Assembly: GCF_001456025.1 (NCBI RefSeq)
Contig: NZ_LMTZ01000154.1
Span: forward strand, 5,973 to 58,927
From: Mastigocoleus testarum BC008
GTDB taxonomy: Bacteria; Cyanobacteriota; Cyanobacteriia; Cyanobacteriales; Nostocaceae
Direction of reading: 5' to 3'
DNA length: 52,955 bases
Shown here: positions 18,701 through 26,734 of the stretch, one piece after another
Layout: each line of letters opens with the position of its first letter
Numbering within the stretch: the first letter of the stretch is position 1
Position numbers and translations under genes: made by a program
The notes under the pieces: generated by a model
What the model was told of the DNA's origin: nothing
What the model saw: the letters and a program-made list of their open reading frames with translations, nothing else
Databases searched by the model: none

Positions 18701-20488
18701 GGCGTATTCTGGTTTTGGAGCCAGTAAATTGCCCCTTTCACCAATTTCTACTTTTAATGACATCACCAGCTTTTCCCGTAGTGGGTCGATGGCTGGATTA
18801 GTTACCTGAGCAAATCTTTGCTTGAAATAGTCATATAGTAAGTGAGGTTTTTCTGATAATACCGCTAGGGGAATATCGTCACCCATGCAGAAAGTAGGCT
18901 CCTTAGCATTTGTAGCCATTTCTTGGATCGTCATTTCCACATCTTCTGTGGTGTATCCAAAGGCAAATTGATTTCTCAGTAAAGTTTTTCGGTCGATATT
19001 GGGATGTAATGTTCCTCGACTACCGTTACCATTACCATTACCATTACCATTGCCATTATTTTTGTGTTTACTTTCAACTAAGCCATTAAGATCTTGGCGA
19101 TATTGACTCAACCATTCCCTGTAGGGGTATTTCTGAGCTATGCGCTGTTTGATTTGCCAATTTTTTAAAATTTCCTGGGTTTCTAAATCTACCGCGATCG
19201 TGCGTCCCGGTCCAAGTCTTCCTTTTTCAACAATTTCGGACTCTGGAAAGTTTGCAACGCCGGCTTCTGAAGCAACAACGATATAGTCATCTTTGGTGAT
19301 GCAGTAACGAGCTGGTCTTAAACCGTTACGATCTAGGGCTGCTCCAACTTTTCGTCCATCACTGAAGACTAGTAAAGCTGGACCATCCCAAGCTTCTTGC
19401 ATCCCACTGTAGTATTCGTAAAAATCAACAATTTCTGGATAATCTTTCAATTCCGGCTGATTTTGATAAGCTTCCGGCACCATGATCATCAAAGCTTCCA
19501 AGGGACTACGTCCGGAACGCACTAAAACTTCGAATACATTATCTAAAGTTGCGGAATCACTATTTTCCATCCGCACAAAAGGTCTCAGTTCATTTAAACG
19601 CTCTTCCCAAACAGGATGATTGAGTGTTGTATCTCTTGCCATCATCCAGTTTACGTTACCCACCAAAGTATTTATTTCACCATTATGTCCCAATAAACGC
19701 ATTGGTTGGGCAAGTGGCCATTTAGGCAAAGTATTAGTACTGAAACGACGGTGGTAAACTGCAAAAGCAGTTATATATTGTGGATCTTTTAGATCGGCAT
19801 AGAATTCTGCCAATACAGCAGAACGAACCATACCTTTGTAAATAATTGTTCGACTTGACAGCGAACAAACATAGAAGTCTGTTAAAGATTCTTGATTTAA
19901 ACTGCGAATTTCTTTGACAACGCGACCGCGAGTAATGTATAGCTGCCTTTCTAGGTCATCGCCGCTTTTGTCATTACTTAATAAAAAAACTTGTTCTATT
20001 TGGGGTTGGTTTTCTTTTGCTTGTACTCCCAAAACTTGAGGGTCGACAGGTACAGTTCGCCAACCCAAAACAGTTAATTTCTCTTCCGATGCAACTGTTT
20101 CAAAAGTTGTTTTTGCTATTTGTGCTGCTTGTTTGTCGGTTGGGAGAAATATCATTCCTACCGCAACTTTGCTCAAGTCTTGTGGAAGTTTTATGTTATC
20201 TGCGGTTAAATTAGTTTGGAACAAGTCCCAGGGGATAGCAGTCAATATGCCTGCCCCATCACCAGAATCCCGATCTGCACTACAACCCCCACGGTGTTCT
20301 AAGCAGGTTAACCCAGCCAAAGCTTTTAGCAATACTCCATGGCTGGCTTGATTTCGACGATGGGCAATAAAGCCTACACCACAGGCATCCCTTTCCTCCA
20401 CTAACCACCTTTGTCCCTGGCTGTTACTTTCGGAGGAATTATTGATAAATGCCATATTTTGTTCTTGATTGTTTTGTTTGTTTTTCAT
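15779..20488 (-). CDS. gltS: ferredoxin-dependent glutamate synthase
   Basis: Fd-GOGAT (1569 residues) makes two glutamates from glutamine and 2-oxoglutarate with photosynthetic electrons, closing the GS-GOGAT cycle. The amidotransferase domain begins at Cys36 (ACGVGFIAH), which should become N-terminal after removal of a 35-residue propeptide. The central domain and the FMN-binding synthase domain follow (GEGGQLPGRKVSPYIA, GHDGGTGASPLSS). The iron-sulfur cysteines are spaced CX5CX4C in ICHTNNCPVG and neighbours. The C-terminal beta-helix is GXGXG-rich. The absence of a separate GltD partner fits the ferredoxin type. An Asn-Gly dipeptide run (about residues 477-489) interrupts the region between the amidotransferase and central domains. 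Upstream lies a 977-base control region. Confidence 0.97.
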   Translation of the reverse strand: MKNKQNNQEQNMAFINNSSESNSQGQRWLVEERDACGVGFIAHRRNQASHGVLLKALAGLTCLEHRGGCSADRDSGDGAGILTAIPWDLFQTNLTADNIKLPQDLSKVAVGMIFLPTDKQAAQIAKTTFETVASEEKLTVLGWRTVPVDPQVLGVQAKENQPQIEQVFLLSNDKSGDDLERQLYITRGRVVKEIRSLNQESLTDFYVCSLSSRTIIYKGMVRSAVLAEFYADLKDPQYITAFAVYHRRFSTNTLPKWPLAQPMRLLGHNGEINTLVGNVNWMMARDTTLNHPVWEERLNELRPFVRMENSDSATLDNVFEVLVRSGRSPLEALMIMVPEAYQNQPELKDYPEIVDFYEYYSGMQEAWDGPALLVFSDGRKVGAALDRNGLRPARYCITKDDYIVVASEAGVANFPESEIVEKGRLGPGRTIAVDLETQEILKNWQIKQRIAQKYPYREWLSQYRQDLNGLVESKHKNNGNGNGNGNGNGSRGTLHPNIDRKTLLRNQFAFGYTTEDVEMTIQEMATNAKEPTFCMGDDIPLAVLSEKPHLLYDYFKQRFAQVTNPAIDPLREKLVMSLKVEIGERGNLLAPKPEYARRIKLESPVISEIELEAIKNSDFTTVELSTLFDITDGPQGLQKAVESLQAKAAEAVRSGSKVLILTERVEQKCAIDADRTYIPPLLAAGAVHHHLIRERLRMQVSLVVDTAQCWSTHHFACLIGYGAAAICPYMALDTVRNWWEDPKTQQFMERGKVPTLSLEESLSNYRQAIEAGLLKILSKMGISLLSSYQGAQIFEAIGIGEDLLAMGFRGTTSRIGGLSISDLAQEVLSFHRKAFPELSLKKLENLGFVQYRRGGEYHMNNPEMAKMLHKAVATKDYDHYSVYKQSLQNRKITALRDLLDFQSDRDSIPLEEVEPVSEILRRFCTGGMSLGALSREAHETLAIAMNRIGGKSNSGEGGEDPVRFKVLDDVDDSGNSPTLPHLNGLRNGDRACSAIKQVASGRFGVTPEYLMSAQQIEIKIAQGAKPGEGGQLPGRKVSPYIAMLRRSKPGVTLISPPPHHDIYSIEDLAQLIFDLHQINPQAKVSVKLVAEIGIGTIAAGVAKANADIIQISGHDGGTGASPLSSIKHAGSPWELGLTEVHRVLMENNLRDRVILRVDGGLKSGWDVLMGALMGAEEFGFGSIAMIAEGCIMARICHTNNCPVGVASQKEELRKRFPGLPEQVVNFFYFIAEEVRSLLAKFGYRSLTEIVGRADLLVPRSEVELTKTQSLNLNCLLQLPETKADRSWLKHEEVHSNGDVLDDKLLKDADIQAAIQNQSSVTKSFVLVNTDRTVGTRLAGVIAAKYGNDGFEGEINLNFKGSAGQSFGAFNLPGMILTLEGEANDYVGKGMNGGEIIINPPVDVTYDPSQNVIIGNTCIYGATGGMLFAQGLAGERFAVRNSKGTAVIEGAGDHCCEYMTGGVVVVLGKVGRNVAAGMTGGLAYFLDEDGNFPELVNQDNVKVQKVITAAGEKQLKDLIQAHCNRTNSAKAKKILQNWQEYLPKFWLLVPPSEAERPEVNPQKVKQLSSV
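19021..19058. repeat. hexamer microsatellite inside gltS
   Basis: ACCATT-type units repeat about six times and encode alternating Asn-Gly residues. The frame is kept because the unit length is a multiple of three. Copy number is probably variable between strains. Confidence 0.8.
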
Positions 20489-21465
20489 AAACTATACCCT
20501 GAGATTTTGAGTCGTTATTTTTACCACTCCGCAGTAAATTTGAAATTTGTTAATTATGATTTAGGAGATACATTGCAATGACTGCATGAGCGCAATTAAA
20601 AAAAAGAAAAAAAATTACCTCGGGTATCATCATCTTGTTCTACCCGCGTTAATATCTATAAATTGAAAAAATTATACTGGGTTAAATGAGTTACAGCTTA
20701 TCCTGATGAGCTTATACAAACAGTTTAATATTTTTGAAGGTGTCTATTATCTCAATTCATCGTTTTAGACAAATTTAGACAAAAAAGTTAGCTCGGCTCC
20801 AACTTTCAATTCAATACTTCATTAAGATTCTCAATCTCAGTGAGAGTAATTAGAATTAAAGACTTTACCGACCTTCAATTTGTATACATTTTGTTTAAGT
20901 GTTTCTGCACTAAAATCAGCGCATTACAAATCAGCGTATTACACTATATGGCCATTTGACAATTCCAAAACTTCACTTGTTCGCACATAAGCCGTTTCAG
21001 TTAATGCTGCTACCATTTTCACCTCACTTAAGTAGCAAATAATCCTAAGACTAAGCTATCAATATTGAGTTCTATTTTTTTCTGCAATTATTTGCAGCAA
21101 GTTGACTGTTAGTTAGTAAGAAGTTTCACATAAATTTTCAGTATTTATGTCAAAAAAAAACTTGTTTAAATGTTTGCAAAAGGATGTTTAACTATATATA
21201 CCTTATCATGCCAGACTTTAAAACCCATCTTACATTTTATTCCACCAACAAAAAATTTTAATTTTATACCTTCATAGTGCGAGGGAAGTTGTAAGTAAAA
21301 ACTTCATCATTTCATGACTTTTAAATTTCGACTGCTAAAAAAGAATCTGAATTGCATGTTTCCTGGAGAAGAGGGATAAAAATAAGTCTCGACGATCATT
21401 TTGCTGAAAATGATACTTGTAAACCAAAACTTCGCAGATACCTAAAAAATAGTTTTTAAGAGTGA
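20489..21465. other. divergent control region of gltS and the glycosidase gene
   Basis: This 977-base region separates two divergent genes. It contains a 25-codon ORF with a strong ribosome binding site (20939-21016, minus), a tandem AATCAGCG(C/T)ATTACA duplication near 20914-20943, and a CTGCAA/TTGCAG hairpin near 21085. A partial copy of the hairpin arm found at 47770-47785 lies at 20730-20745. I looked for a GTA-N8-TAC NtcA box and did not find a convincing one. Confidence 0.5.
20939..21016 (-). CDS. possible 25-residue small protein upstream of gltS
   Basis: An ATG at 21016 opens a frame MVAALTETAYVRTSEVLELS plus five more residues, ending in TAA. The minus-strand leader is AGTGAGGTGAAA: GAGGTGA matches seven bases of the anti-Shine-Dalgarno complement at a good distance, stronger than most genes in this window. 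The peptide is soluble, without a membrane segment or cysteine. It lies 450 bases upstream of gltS on the same strand. It could be a real small regulator, a leader peptide, or the remnant of a longer gene. I know of no named homologue. Confidence 0.4.
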   Translation of the reverse strand: MVAALTETAYVRTSEVLELSNGHIV

Positions 21466-23616
21466 ATGAAAATCATGGTAGAAAAAGTCAATAACTACTT
21501 GTTTTTATCAATCTGTAACATCACGAATAGTTGTAATTATAAGCGTTTTAAGGATTCTTTGTCTTTACTGCTTTTGTTTGGACTATTCTTCTTTACTAAC
21601 CATTCTGTTGCATCAGCAAATTCAACCTCTGGACTAAAATTATCTTCTGAAAGAAATTCTCATTCCATAGTTAATCGCGGGGGTGTAGTTGCTTCAGGTT
21701 ATCAAATTATTCTTAATGGAAAGAAATTTTCTGGAGCTTGGTTGCAACGTCAGGGAAACAAAAAATCAACACTTACTTATCTTAGTGATGGAGCGCTGAA
21801 GCAAATTTTTGGGATAGATTTATTAAATAGTCAACAGCCAGCTAGACAACCTATTCAGTGGTTTTCTTCATTTAAACAGCCTTTTATTCTATCTGGTTGG
21901 CTAACAACAGGATATAGATATTTAGATATTACAAGTTTAGCTGCAAGTAAAGGGTGGCAAATAAAAAATAATGGCAGCACTTTAAGTATATATACTCGAA
22001 CAGCAAATATTAAAAATATTCTTCAGGGAAAGCGAGGAGACATTGAACAGGTAATAGTGGATTTGGATCGCCCGACACCTTGGCAAATCAGACAAGAAGC
22101 ACCCAGAAAAAGAAAGCCACGTCCTCAGCTTCCTAAACTTGAGAATCCTAAAATTGAGAATCCTAAACTTAAAAATCCTGAACTCAAAAACCCCAAACTT
22201 AAAACTCCTAAACTCACAAATTCCACGCCTAAAACTCAAAAAAATCAACCGAAACTCCCCCCACTAAATCGAGATTGGACAATTACTCTACACGGAAATG
22301 CTAATCCTCGTTTGCTAAAACGCTACGCGCCTCGTCCAGTATTATCATCAGCTTTACAGTTAAATTCTTCTCAAGAAAATCTCAACCCAGTTTCTTCAAG
22401 TTCTGACGACATCAACATCAACGCTCCTGAACCACTAATTAAACAAATAGAAGTCGTTAAGAACCAAACCTTAATTCGTTTGAGCGTACCATTTGGTTAC
22501 GAACCCCGGGTTAGTAGCGTGGGTAATCCTAATCGTTTAATTATTGATGTCAGACCAGATGCAATGGTAGCCCGAGATATAACTTGGGCTCCAGGATTGC
22601 TTTGGCGACAACAATTTGTTAACTTAGCCACAGAAAGCTTTGCTGTTAGATGGTTAGAAGTAAATCCCCGTTCTTTTAACATTCAGCTTAGACCGATTTG
22701 GTCTAATCCCAGCACCCTTGTAGGCACAGCACCATTAATTAAAACTGCCCAAAACTATGTTGCTGCGGCTGCTATTAATGGAGGTTTCTTTAATCGCAAA
22801 AATCGCTTACCTCTAGGTGCAATTAGACAAAATGGACAGTGGTTATCAAGTCCTATTCTTAATAGAGGTGCGATCGCGTGGAATGATTCCGGACAATTTT
22901 ATATGGGTCGCTTGAGTTTAAGGGAAACTTTAATCGCTCCAAATCAACAAAAATTAACTATTTCTACCCTTAATAGTGGCTATGTGCAAACAGGAATTGC
23001 CCGCTATACGCCAGTTTGGGGATTGGCATATATACCTTTAACAGACAACGAAGTGGTTTTAGTTGTCCGTAAAAACCGAATTTTTAGCAAGTTACAAACA
23101 AACAAAGCAGGGGAGCAATCTATTCCCATTCCTAGAGATGGTTATTTAATTACTTCTCGTGGCGCAGGTAACAATCAACTCCTGAATTTGACTGTGGGTT
23201 CTGTTTTGCGTATTGCTAGTTCGAGTTTTCCTGTTGAATTTAATCGTTATCCGCATATTCTCGGAGCTGGGCCACTACTGTTGCAAAATCGTCGCATTGT
23301 GCTAGATGCAACTCGGGAAAACTTCAGTAAAGCTTTTGCAAGACAAAAAGCTGTTCGTAGTGCTATTTGTACTACTGCATCTGGTCGCTTAATAATTGCT
23401 GCAGTACACAATCGTGTAGGTGGTAAAGGTCCAACGTTAGCAGAACATGCCCAGTTAATGCAGCGAATGGGGTGTATCAATGCTTTAAATTTGGATGGGG
23501 GTAGTTCAACTAGTCTTTACCTTGGAGGTCAATTAGTTGACCGTTCTCCTAATACCGCAGCAAGGGTACACAACGGAATTGGAATTTTTCTCCAACCAAC
23601 TAGTAAAAGCAAGTAA
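21466..23616 (+). CDS. exported phosphodiester glycosidase (NAGPA) family protein
   Basis: The 716-residue protein begins with a hydrophobic export segment (about residues 30-50). Residues 60-180 resemble a copper-amine-oxidase-like or stalk-type N-terminal domain. About 217-255 is a proline/lysine linker built of five-residue NPKL-like repeats, and about 320-370 may be an AMIN-like beta domain (IRLSVPFGYEPRVSS). The C-terminal region, from about 428, is a phosphodiester glycosidase (NAGPA/DUF2233) domain with AAAINGGFFNRK, GAGPLLLQNRR, and NLDGGSSTSLYLGG near the end. The family hydrolyses or binds phosphodiester-linked sugars in the envelope; the substrate here is unknown. Start ATG at 21466; an in-frame ATG three codons on is equivalent. 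Confidence 0.85.
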   Translation: MKIMVEKVNNYLFLSICNITNSCNYKRFKDSLSLLLLFGLFFFTNHSVASANSTSGLKLSSERNSHSIVNRGGVVASGYQIILNGKKFSGAWLQRQGNKKSTLTYLSDGALKQIFGIDLLNSQQPARQPIQWFSSFKQPFILSGWLTTGYRYLDITSLAASKGWQIKNNGSTLSIYTRTANIKNILQGKRGDIEQVIVDLDRPTPWQIRQEAPRKRKPRPQLPKLENPKIENPKLKNPELKNPKLKTPKLTNSTPKTQKNQPKLPPLNRDWTITLHGNANPRLLKRYAPRPVLSSALQLNSSQENLNPVSSSSDDININAPEPLIKQIEVVKNQTLIRLSVPFGYEPRVSSVGNPNRLIIDVRPDAMVARDITWAPGLLWRQQFVNLATESFAVRWLEVNPRSFNIQLRPIWSNPSTLVGTAPLIKTAQNYVAAAAINGGFFNRKNRLPLGAIRQNGQWLSSPILNRGAIAWNDSGQFYMGRLSLRETLIAPNQQKLTISTLNSGYVQTGIARYTPVWGLAYIPLTDNEVVLVVRKNRIFSKLQTNKAGEQSIPIPRDGYLITSRGAGNNQLLNLTVGSVLRIASSSFPVEFNRYPHILGAGPLLLQNRRIVLDATRENFSKAFARQKAVRSAICTTASGRLIIAAVHNRVGGKGPTLAEHAQLMQRMGCINALNLDGGSSTSLYLGGQLVDRSPNTAARVHNGIGIFLQPTSKSK

Positions 23617-23954
23617 ATAGAAAGCTAAGTAGGGTTATATTCACAGTTGCTTGTAGTGAAGATAGAATCGATCTCCCAAGCCAAGAAAAGCAAATAAATG
23701 CTTGGTATAATTGTTGACCTGCAATTTCAAGTTTAATGAAGTTAAGATTGATTTTGACTTTTGCTTAATAAAGAGTTGATGTAGATTTTCAGATGGGCAA
23801 AGTTATTTAATACACTGGCCTGCGAGTTTTTGTTATGTTTGGCAAGGGTGCTACGAATTGCTGATTTCCACGGTTGCAAAATTACGGCATATTTTCCATC
23901 AATGGTTAAGGTCACCAACCGATTTATCCTGCTTACCAACAAAAAGAGGTAATT
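23617..23954. other. intergenic region before the cupin gene
   Basis: No gene or consensus promoter is visible in this 338-base gap. GGTTAAGGTCACCAACC near 23905 is a weak imperfect palindrome. AGAGG precedes the ATG at 23955. Confidence 0.4.
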
Positions 23955-24374
23955 ATGTCTCAATTCCAAGAAGCTACAGAAGTTGAATCCTTGACATTTC
24001 CTCCTGCTGTTACTCCTAGAGGTGTTGCTGCTACGGAGTTGCGTCCCTGGGGTTCTTTCACAGTTCTGGAAGAAGGTCGCGGATACAAGATCAAGCGTAT
24101 TGAGGTTAAACCCGGACATCGTTTGAGCCTGCAGATGCATCATCATCGTAGCGAGCACTGGATTGTTGTATCCGGCACAGCAAAAGTAGTTTGTGGCTCA
24201 GAAGAAATTCTGTTAAGCAACAATCAATCAACCTATGTTCCACAGTGTACAGAACATCGCTTGGAAAATCCTGGCGTTATTCCTTTAGTACTTATTGAAG
24301 TTCAAAATGGCGAATATTTAGGAGAAGACGATATTATTCGCTTCCAAGACGATTACTCTCGTACAAATAGCTAG
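23955..24374 (+). CDS. mannose-6-phosphate isomerase type II-like cupin
   Basis: This 139-residue single-domain cupin resembles the C-terminal isomerase part of bifunctional mannose-1-phosphate guanylyltransferase/phosphomannose isomerase. The diagnostic segment is RPWGSFTVLEEGRGYKIKRI followed by the cupin core KPGHRLSLQMHHHRSEHW (about residues 55-72), whose histidines and glutamate bind a metal, and then VPQCTEHRLENPG as the second cupin motif. It would supply GDP-mannose precursors for envelope glycans. As a free-standing domain it needs no partner here. A stem-loop and a terminator lie downstream. Confidence 0.9.
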   Translation: MSQFQEATEVESLTFPPAVTPRGVAATELRPWGSFTVLEEGRGYKIKRIEVKPGHRLSLQMHHHRSEHWIVVSGTAKVVCGSEEILLSNNQSTYVPQCTEHRLENPGVIPLVLIEVQNGEYLGEDDIIRFQDDYSRTNS

Positions 24375-24430
24375 AATCTTCGCCGTATTTGGTGAAACTC
24401 ACCGAGCTTTTATTAAACAAGCATTCCTGT

Positions 24431-24479
24431 CGCGTCTACCTTTGGGAGAACTCACACCGTTTTCATAGGGGAAGACGCG
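24431..24479. repeat. stem-loop with 7-bp stem
   Basis: CGCGTCT (24431-24437) and AGACGCG (24473-24479) enclose a 35-base loop, about 60 bases after the cupin stop. G/C-rich arms in an AT-rich gap make it conspicuous. It may be a dispersed repeat. Confidence 0.45.
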
Positions 24480-24570
24480 AGTATTCACCCCAAATTCTGG
24501 TAAATTTTTACTTTAAGTTTGGCTATATTTTTATTTAATATATAGATTACCAACCAAAATTCTTGTGTTT

Positions 24571-24603
24571 ACCCCATCTGTAAGATATTAGAGATGGGGT
24601 TTT
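24571..24603 (+). terminator. intrinsic terminator
   Basis: ACCCCATCT (24571-24579) and AGATGGGGT (24592-24600) form a perfect nine-pair stem with a 12-base loop, followed by TTT. It lies after the cupin gene and only 22 bases before the HesB-type gene, so the latter needs its own promoter or reads through. Confidence 0.7.
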
Positions 24604-24625
24604 AAATATTAAAATAACGGAATCA

Positions 24626-24952
24626 ATGATTCATATTTCTCAATCCGCAGCTAATGAAATTGAACGGTTAAAATCAAAACGTTCTCAATCCGAGCTTTTA
24701 TTTAGACTATCTGTCAAACAAGGTGGCTGTTCTGGCTTATTCTATGATTTATCTTTTATTTCAAACCACAATCTAGAAGATGTCATTTATGAATCACAAG
24801 GAATTAAAGTTGCTATAGATGCAGGTAGCTTGAAATATGTCGAGGGACTAAAACTAGATTACGCTGAGGATTTAATGGGTGGGGGATTCCGTTTTCAAAA
24901 TCCTCAAGCTGTTTCTAGCTGTGGTTGTGGTAATTCCTTCTCTCAAGAATAA
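24626..24952 (+). CDS. HesB/IscA/ErpA-type iron-sulfur cluster protein
   Basis: This 108-residue A-type scaffold or carrier should receive and pass on Fe-S clusters. The three conserved cysteines are present: Cys35 in GGCSGLFY and Cys99/Cys101 in SCGCGNSF near the C-terminus, with the usual about 64-residue spacing. Length is normal. It is not linked here to suf or nif genes. The group (IscA, SufA, HesB) cannot be separated from sequence by eye. It starts at an ATG and precedes the ribosomal cluster by 243 bases. Confidence 0.93.
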   Translation: MIHISQSAANEIERLKSKRSQSELLFRLSVKQGGCSGLFYDLSFISNHNLEDVIYESQGIKVAIDAGSLKYVEGLKLDYAEDLMGGGFRFQNPQAVSSCGCGNSFSQE

Positions 24953-25116
24953 ATAAAAATTTTTTAGTTATTAGCCAAAGTTATCAGGCGAATATTATTA
25001 TCTACCAAATATATTTTCAGAAATTTAGTTTTCTTGCTTGCAGCTTCTGACATCATTGTGCAATCAAATTTGTGGTCGTTGAAGCAAGCTTGAAAATTTT
25101 GCATCTAAAATTATGT

Positions 25117-25146
25117 TTGACAGCCACCAATGGCAAACTGTATAAT
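25117..25146 (+). promoter_or_regulatory. consensus sigma-70-type promoter of the str cluster
   Basis: TTGACA (25117-25122), an 18-base spacer and TATAAT (25141-25146) match the vegetative consensus at all 12 positions. It lies about 50 bases before the rpsL ATG, so the leader is short. This is the strongest promoter match seen in the window. Confidence 0.8.
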
Positions 25147-25195
25147 ATCGATTTGTTAAAACTAAGATTAAACGCAGCTTCATGGGCTGTAACTC

Positions 25196-25570
25196 ATGCC
25201 AACCATACAGCAGCTAATTAGAAACGAACGCGAACTGGCGCGCCAAAAGACTAAATCGCCAGCTCTGAAAAGATGCCCCCAACGTCGGGGAGTGTGCACC
25301 AGGGTATATACAACAACCCCGAAGAAACCTAACTCAGCACTACGTAAAGTAGCAAGGGTAAGGTTAACTTCTGGATTTGAGGTAACAGCTTATATCCCAG
25401 GGATTGGACACAACTTACAAGAACACTCGGTTGTCATGATTCGTGGCGGTAGGGTAAAAGATTTACCTGGTGTACGGTATCACATTATCCGCGGCACTTT
25501 AGATACGGCGGGAGTAAAAGATCGCAAACAAGGTCGTTCCAAATATGGGACAAAACGTCCTAAGGGATAA
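25196..25570 (+). CDS. rpsL: 30S ribosomal protein S12
   Basis: S12 (124 residues) helps control decoding accuracy at the A site of the 30S subunit. The hallmark segments are present: TTPKKPNSALRKVARVRL (the region where streptomycin-resistance changes occur, with its lysine unaltered) and RGGRVKDLPGVRYH (the loop with the methylthiolated aspartate). The C-terminus ends KYGTKRPKG, as in bacteria and plastids. It is the first gene of the cluster, directly behind the consensus promoter, and is separated from rpsG by an unusually long 531-base spacer. Confidence 0.99.
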   Translation: MPTIQQLIRNERELARQKTKSPALKRCPQRRGVCTRVYTTTPKKPNSALRKVARVRLTSGFEVTAYIPGIGHNLQEHSVVMIRGGRVKDLPGVRYHIIRGTLDTAGVKDRKQGRSKYGTKRPKG

Positions 25571-26101
25571 ATGCAATTTCCTATTGTGCTTACCCCATGA
25601 ATCGCCAAAAGTGTCAGATGAATCTAAAACAAATTGACCCGAATAAGGCTTTCTGAGCGGCAATAGTCCATGCAAGGGCTTACGCCGCTCTAATTTGCTA
25701 ATGATTTCCAGTTGGCTAATTTCCTAGAAACAGATGATTTCCTGCAGATAAACTCTTTTTAAGTCTGTGATTAACATTGAGTGTTTTGAATGGGAAATGC
25801 TTATCCGAACAGTTAACAAGTATTACTGATGATAAGCATTAATTTTGAGAGTTATTTACAATTCTCTACTTATTCGAAGGGCGAAGATATCACAAATAAG
25901 GTATATAATGTTGTCGCCTTATATGTCCAGTAAAAGACAACAGTAGGAAGTAGCACTGCTTTCGGAAAAGCCAAAATTAAGAAAAGAGTGAAAAGCCTGA
26001 TTCGTCGAATAGTAAGCTTATTTCGATGGTTTGCGCTAACAAATTCTCAATTCTTAGATATCATATAATCTCGTTGCCAAACATAAATTTAAGAGTTAAT
26101 T
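25571..26101. other. structured rpsL-rpsG spacer
   Basis: Within one ribosomal operon this gap is long. It holds three inverted repeats: GAGCGGC/GCCGCTC (25655-25661, 25684-25690), AATGCTTATC/GATAAGCATT (25796-25805, 25831-25840) and ATAAGG/CCTTAT (25896-25901, 25917-25922). A TATATAATG lies inside the last loop. A second promoter or an RNA-level control element is plausible, and no coding is visible. Confidence 0.5.
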
Positions 26102-26572
26102 ATGTCTCGTCGTGGTGTTATTCAAAGACGTCCAGTTCCTCCTGACTCAGTATATAACAGTCGTTTAGTCAGCATGATGATTCGACGAATTATGCGTCAT
26201 GGGAAAAAATCACTGGCTGCAAGACTTGTTTATGATGCGATGAAAACAATTGAGCAGAGAACAGGAAACGATCCATTGGAAACATTTGAAAGAGCAGTTC
26301 AAAATGTTACTCCTTTGGTAGAAGTTAAAGCTCGACGGGTTGGTGGTGCAACTTACCAAGTACCAATGGAAGTTCGTTCCGATCGAGGTACAACATTGGC
26401 ACTCCGTTGGCTTGTAAGATTCTCTCGGGAACGTCCCGGCAAAACAATGGCGAATAGGTTAGCCAATGAATTAATGGATGCAGCTAACGAAACTGGTAAT
26501 GCTATTCGTAAACGGGAAGAAACACATCGAATGGCAGAAGCGAATAAGGCTTTTGCCCACTATCGTTACTAA
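26102..26572 (+). CDS. rpsG: 30S ribosomal protein S7
   Basis: S7 (156 residues) nucleates assembly of the 30S head and contacts the E-site tRNA. The start MSRRGVIQRR and the conserved VGGATYQVPMEV and LRWLVRFSRERPGKTM segments identify it. Length is standard. The gene starts at an ATG and is followed after 162 bases by fusA; that spacer contains TTAACTG-type heptamer repeats (about 26576-26612). Confidence 0.99.
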   Translation: MSRRGVIQRRPVPPDSVYNSRLVSMMIRRIMRHGKKSLAARLVYDAMKTIEQRTGNDPLETFERAVQNVTPLVEVKARRVGGATYQVPMEVRSDRGTTLALRWLVRFSRERPGKTMANRLANELMDAANETGNAIRKREETHRMAEANKAFAHYRY

Positions 26573-26734
26573 TTATGAACAGTTAACTGTTAACCAATTG
26601 ACAGTTAACTGATAATTGCCGCGAATGAATATATCAAATCTTTATATAAAGAAGGCGGGTTCCCGTAAGAGTATATATTCTTAACAAAGTGTAATATACA
26701 AGATATCATGAGGCGAAAGGTATAGGAGGCAGCT

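Noticed and set aside
20489..21465. NtcA site before gltS
   Set aside because: No GTA-N8-TAC match found by eye in the region.
23742..24158. 138-codon minus-strand frame across the cupin gene
   Set aside because: Antisense shadow of the cupin coding sequence.
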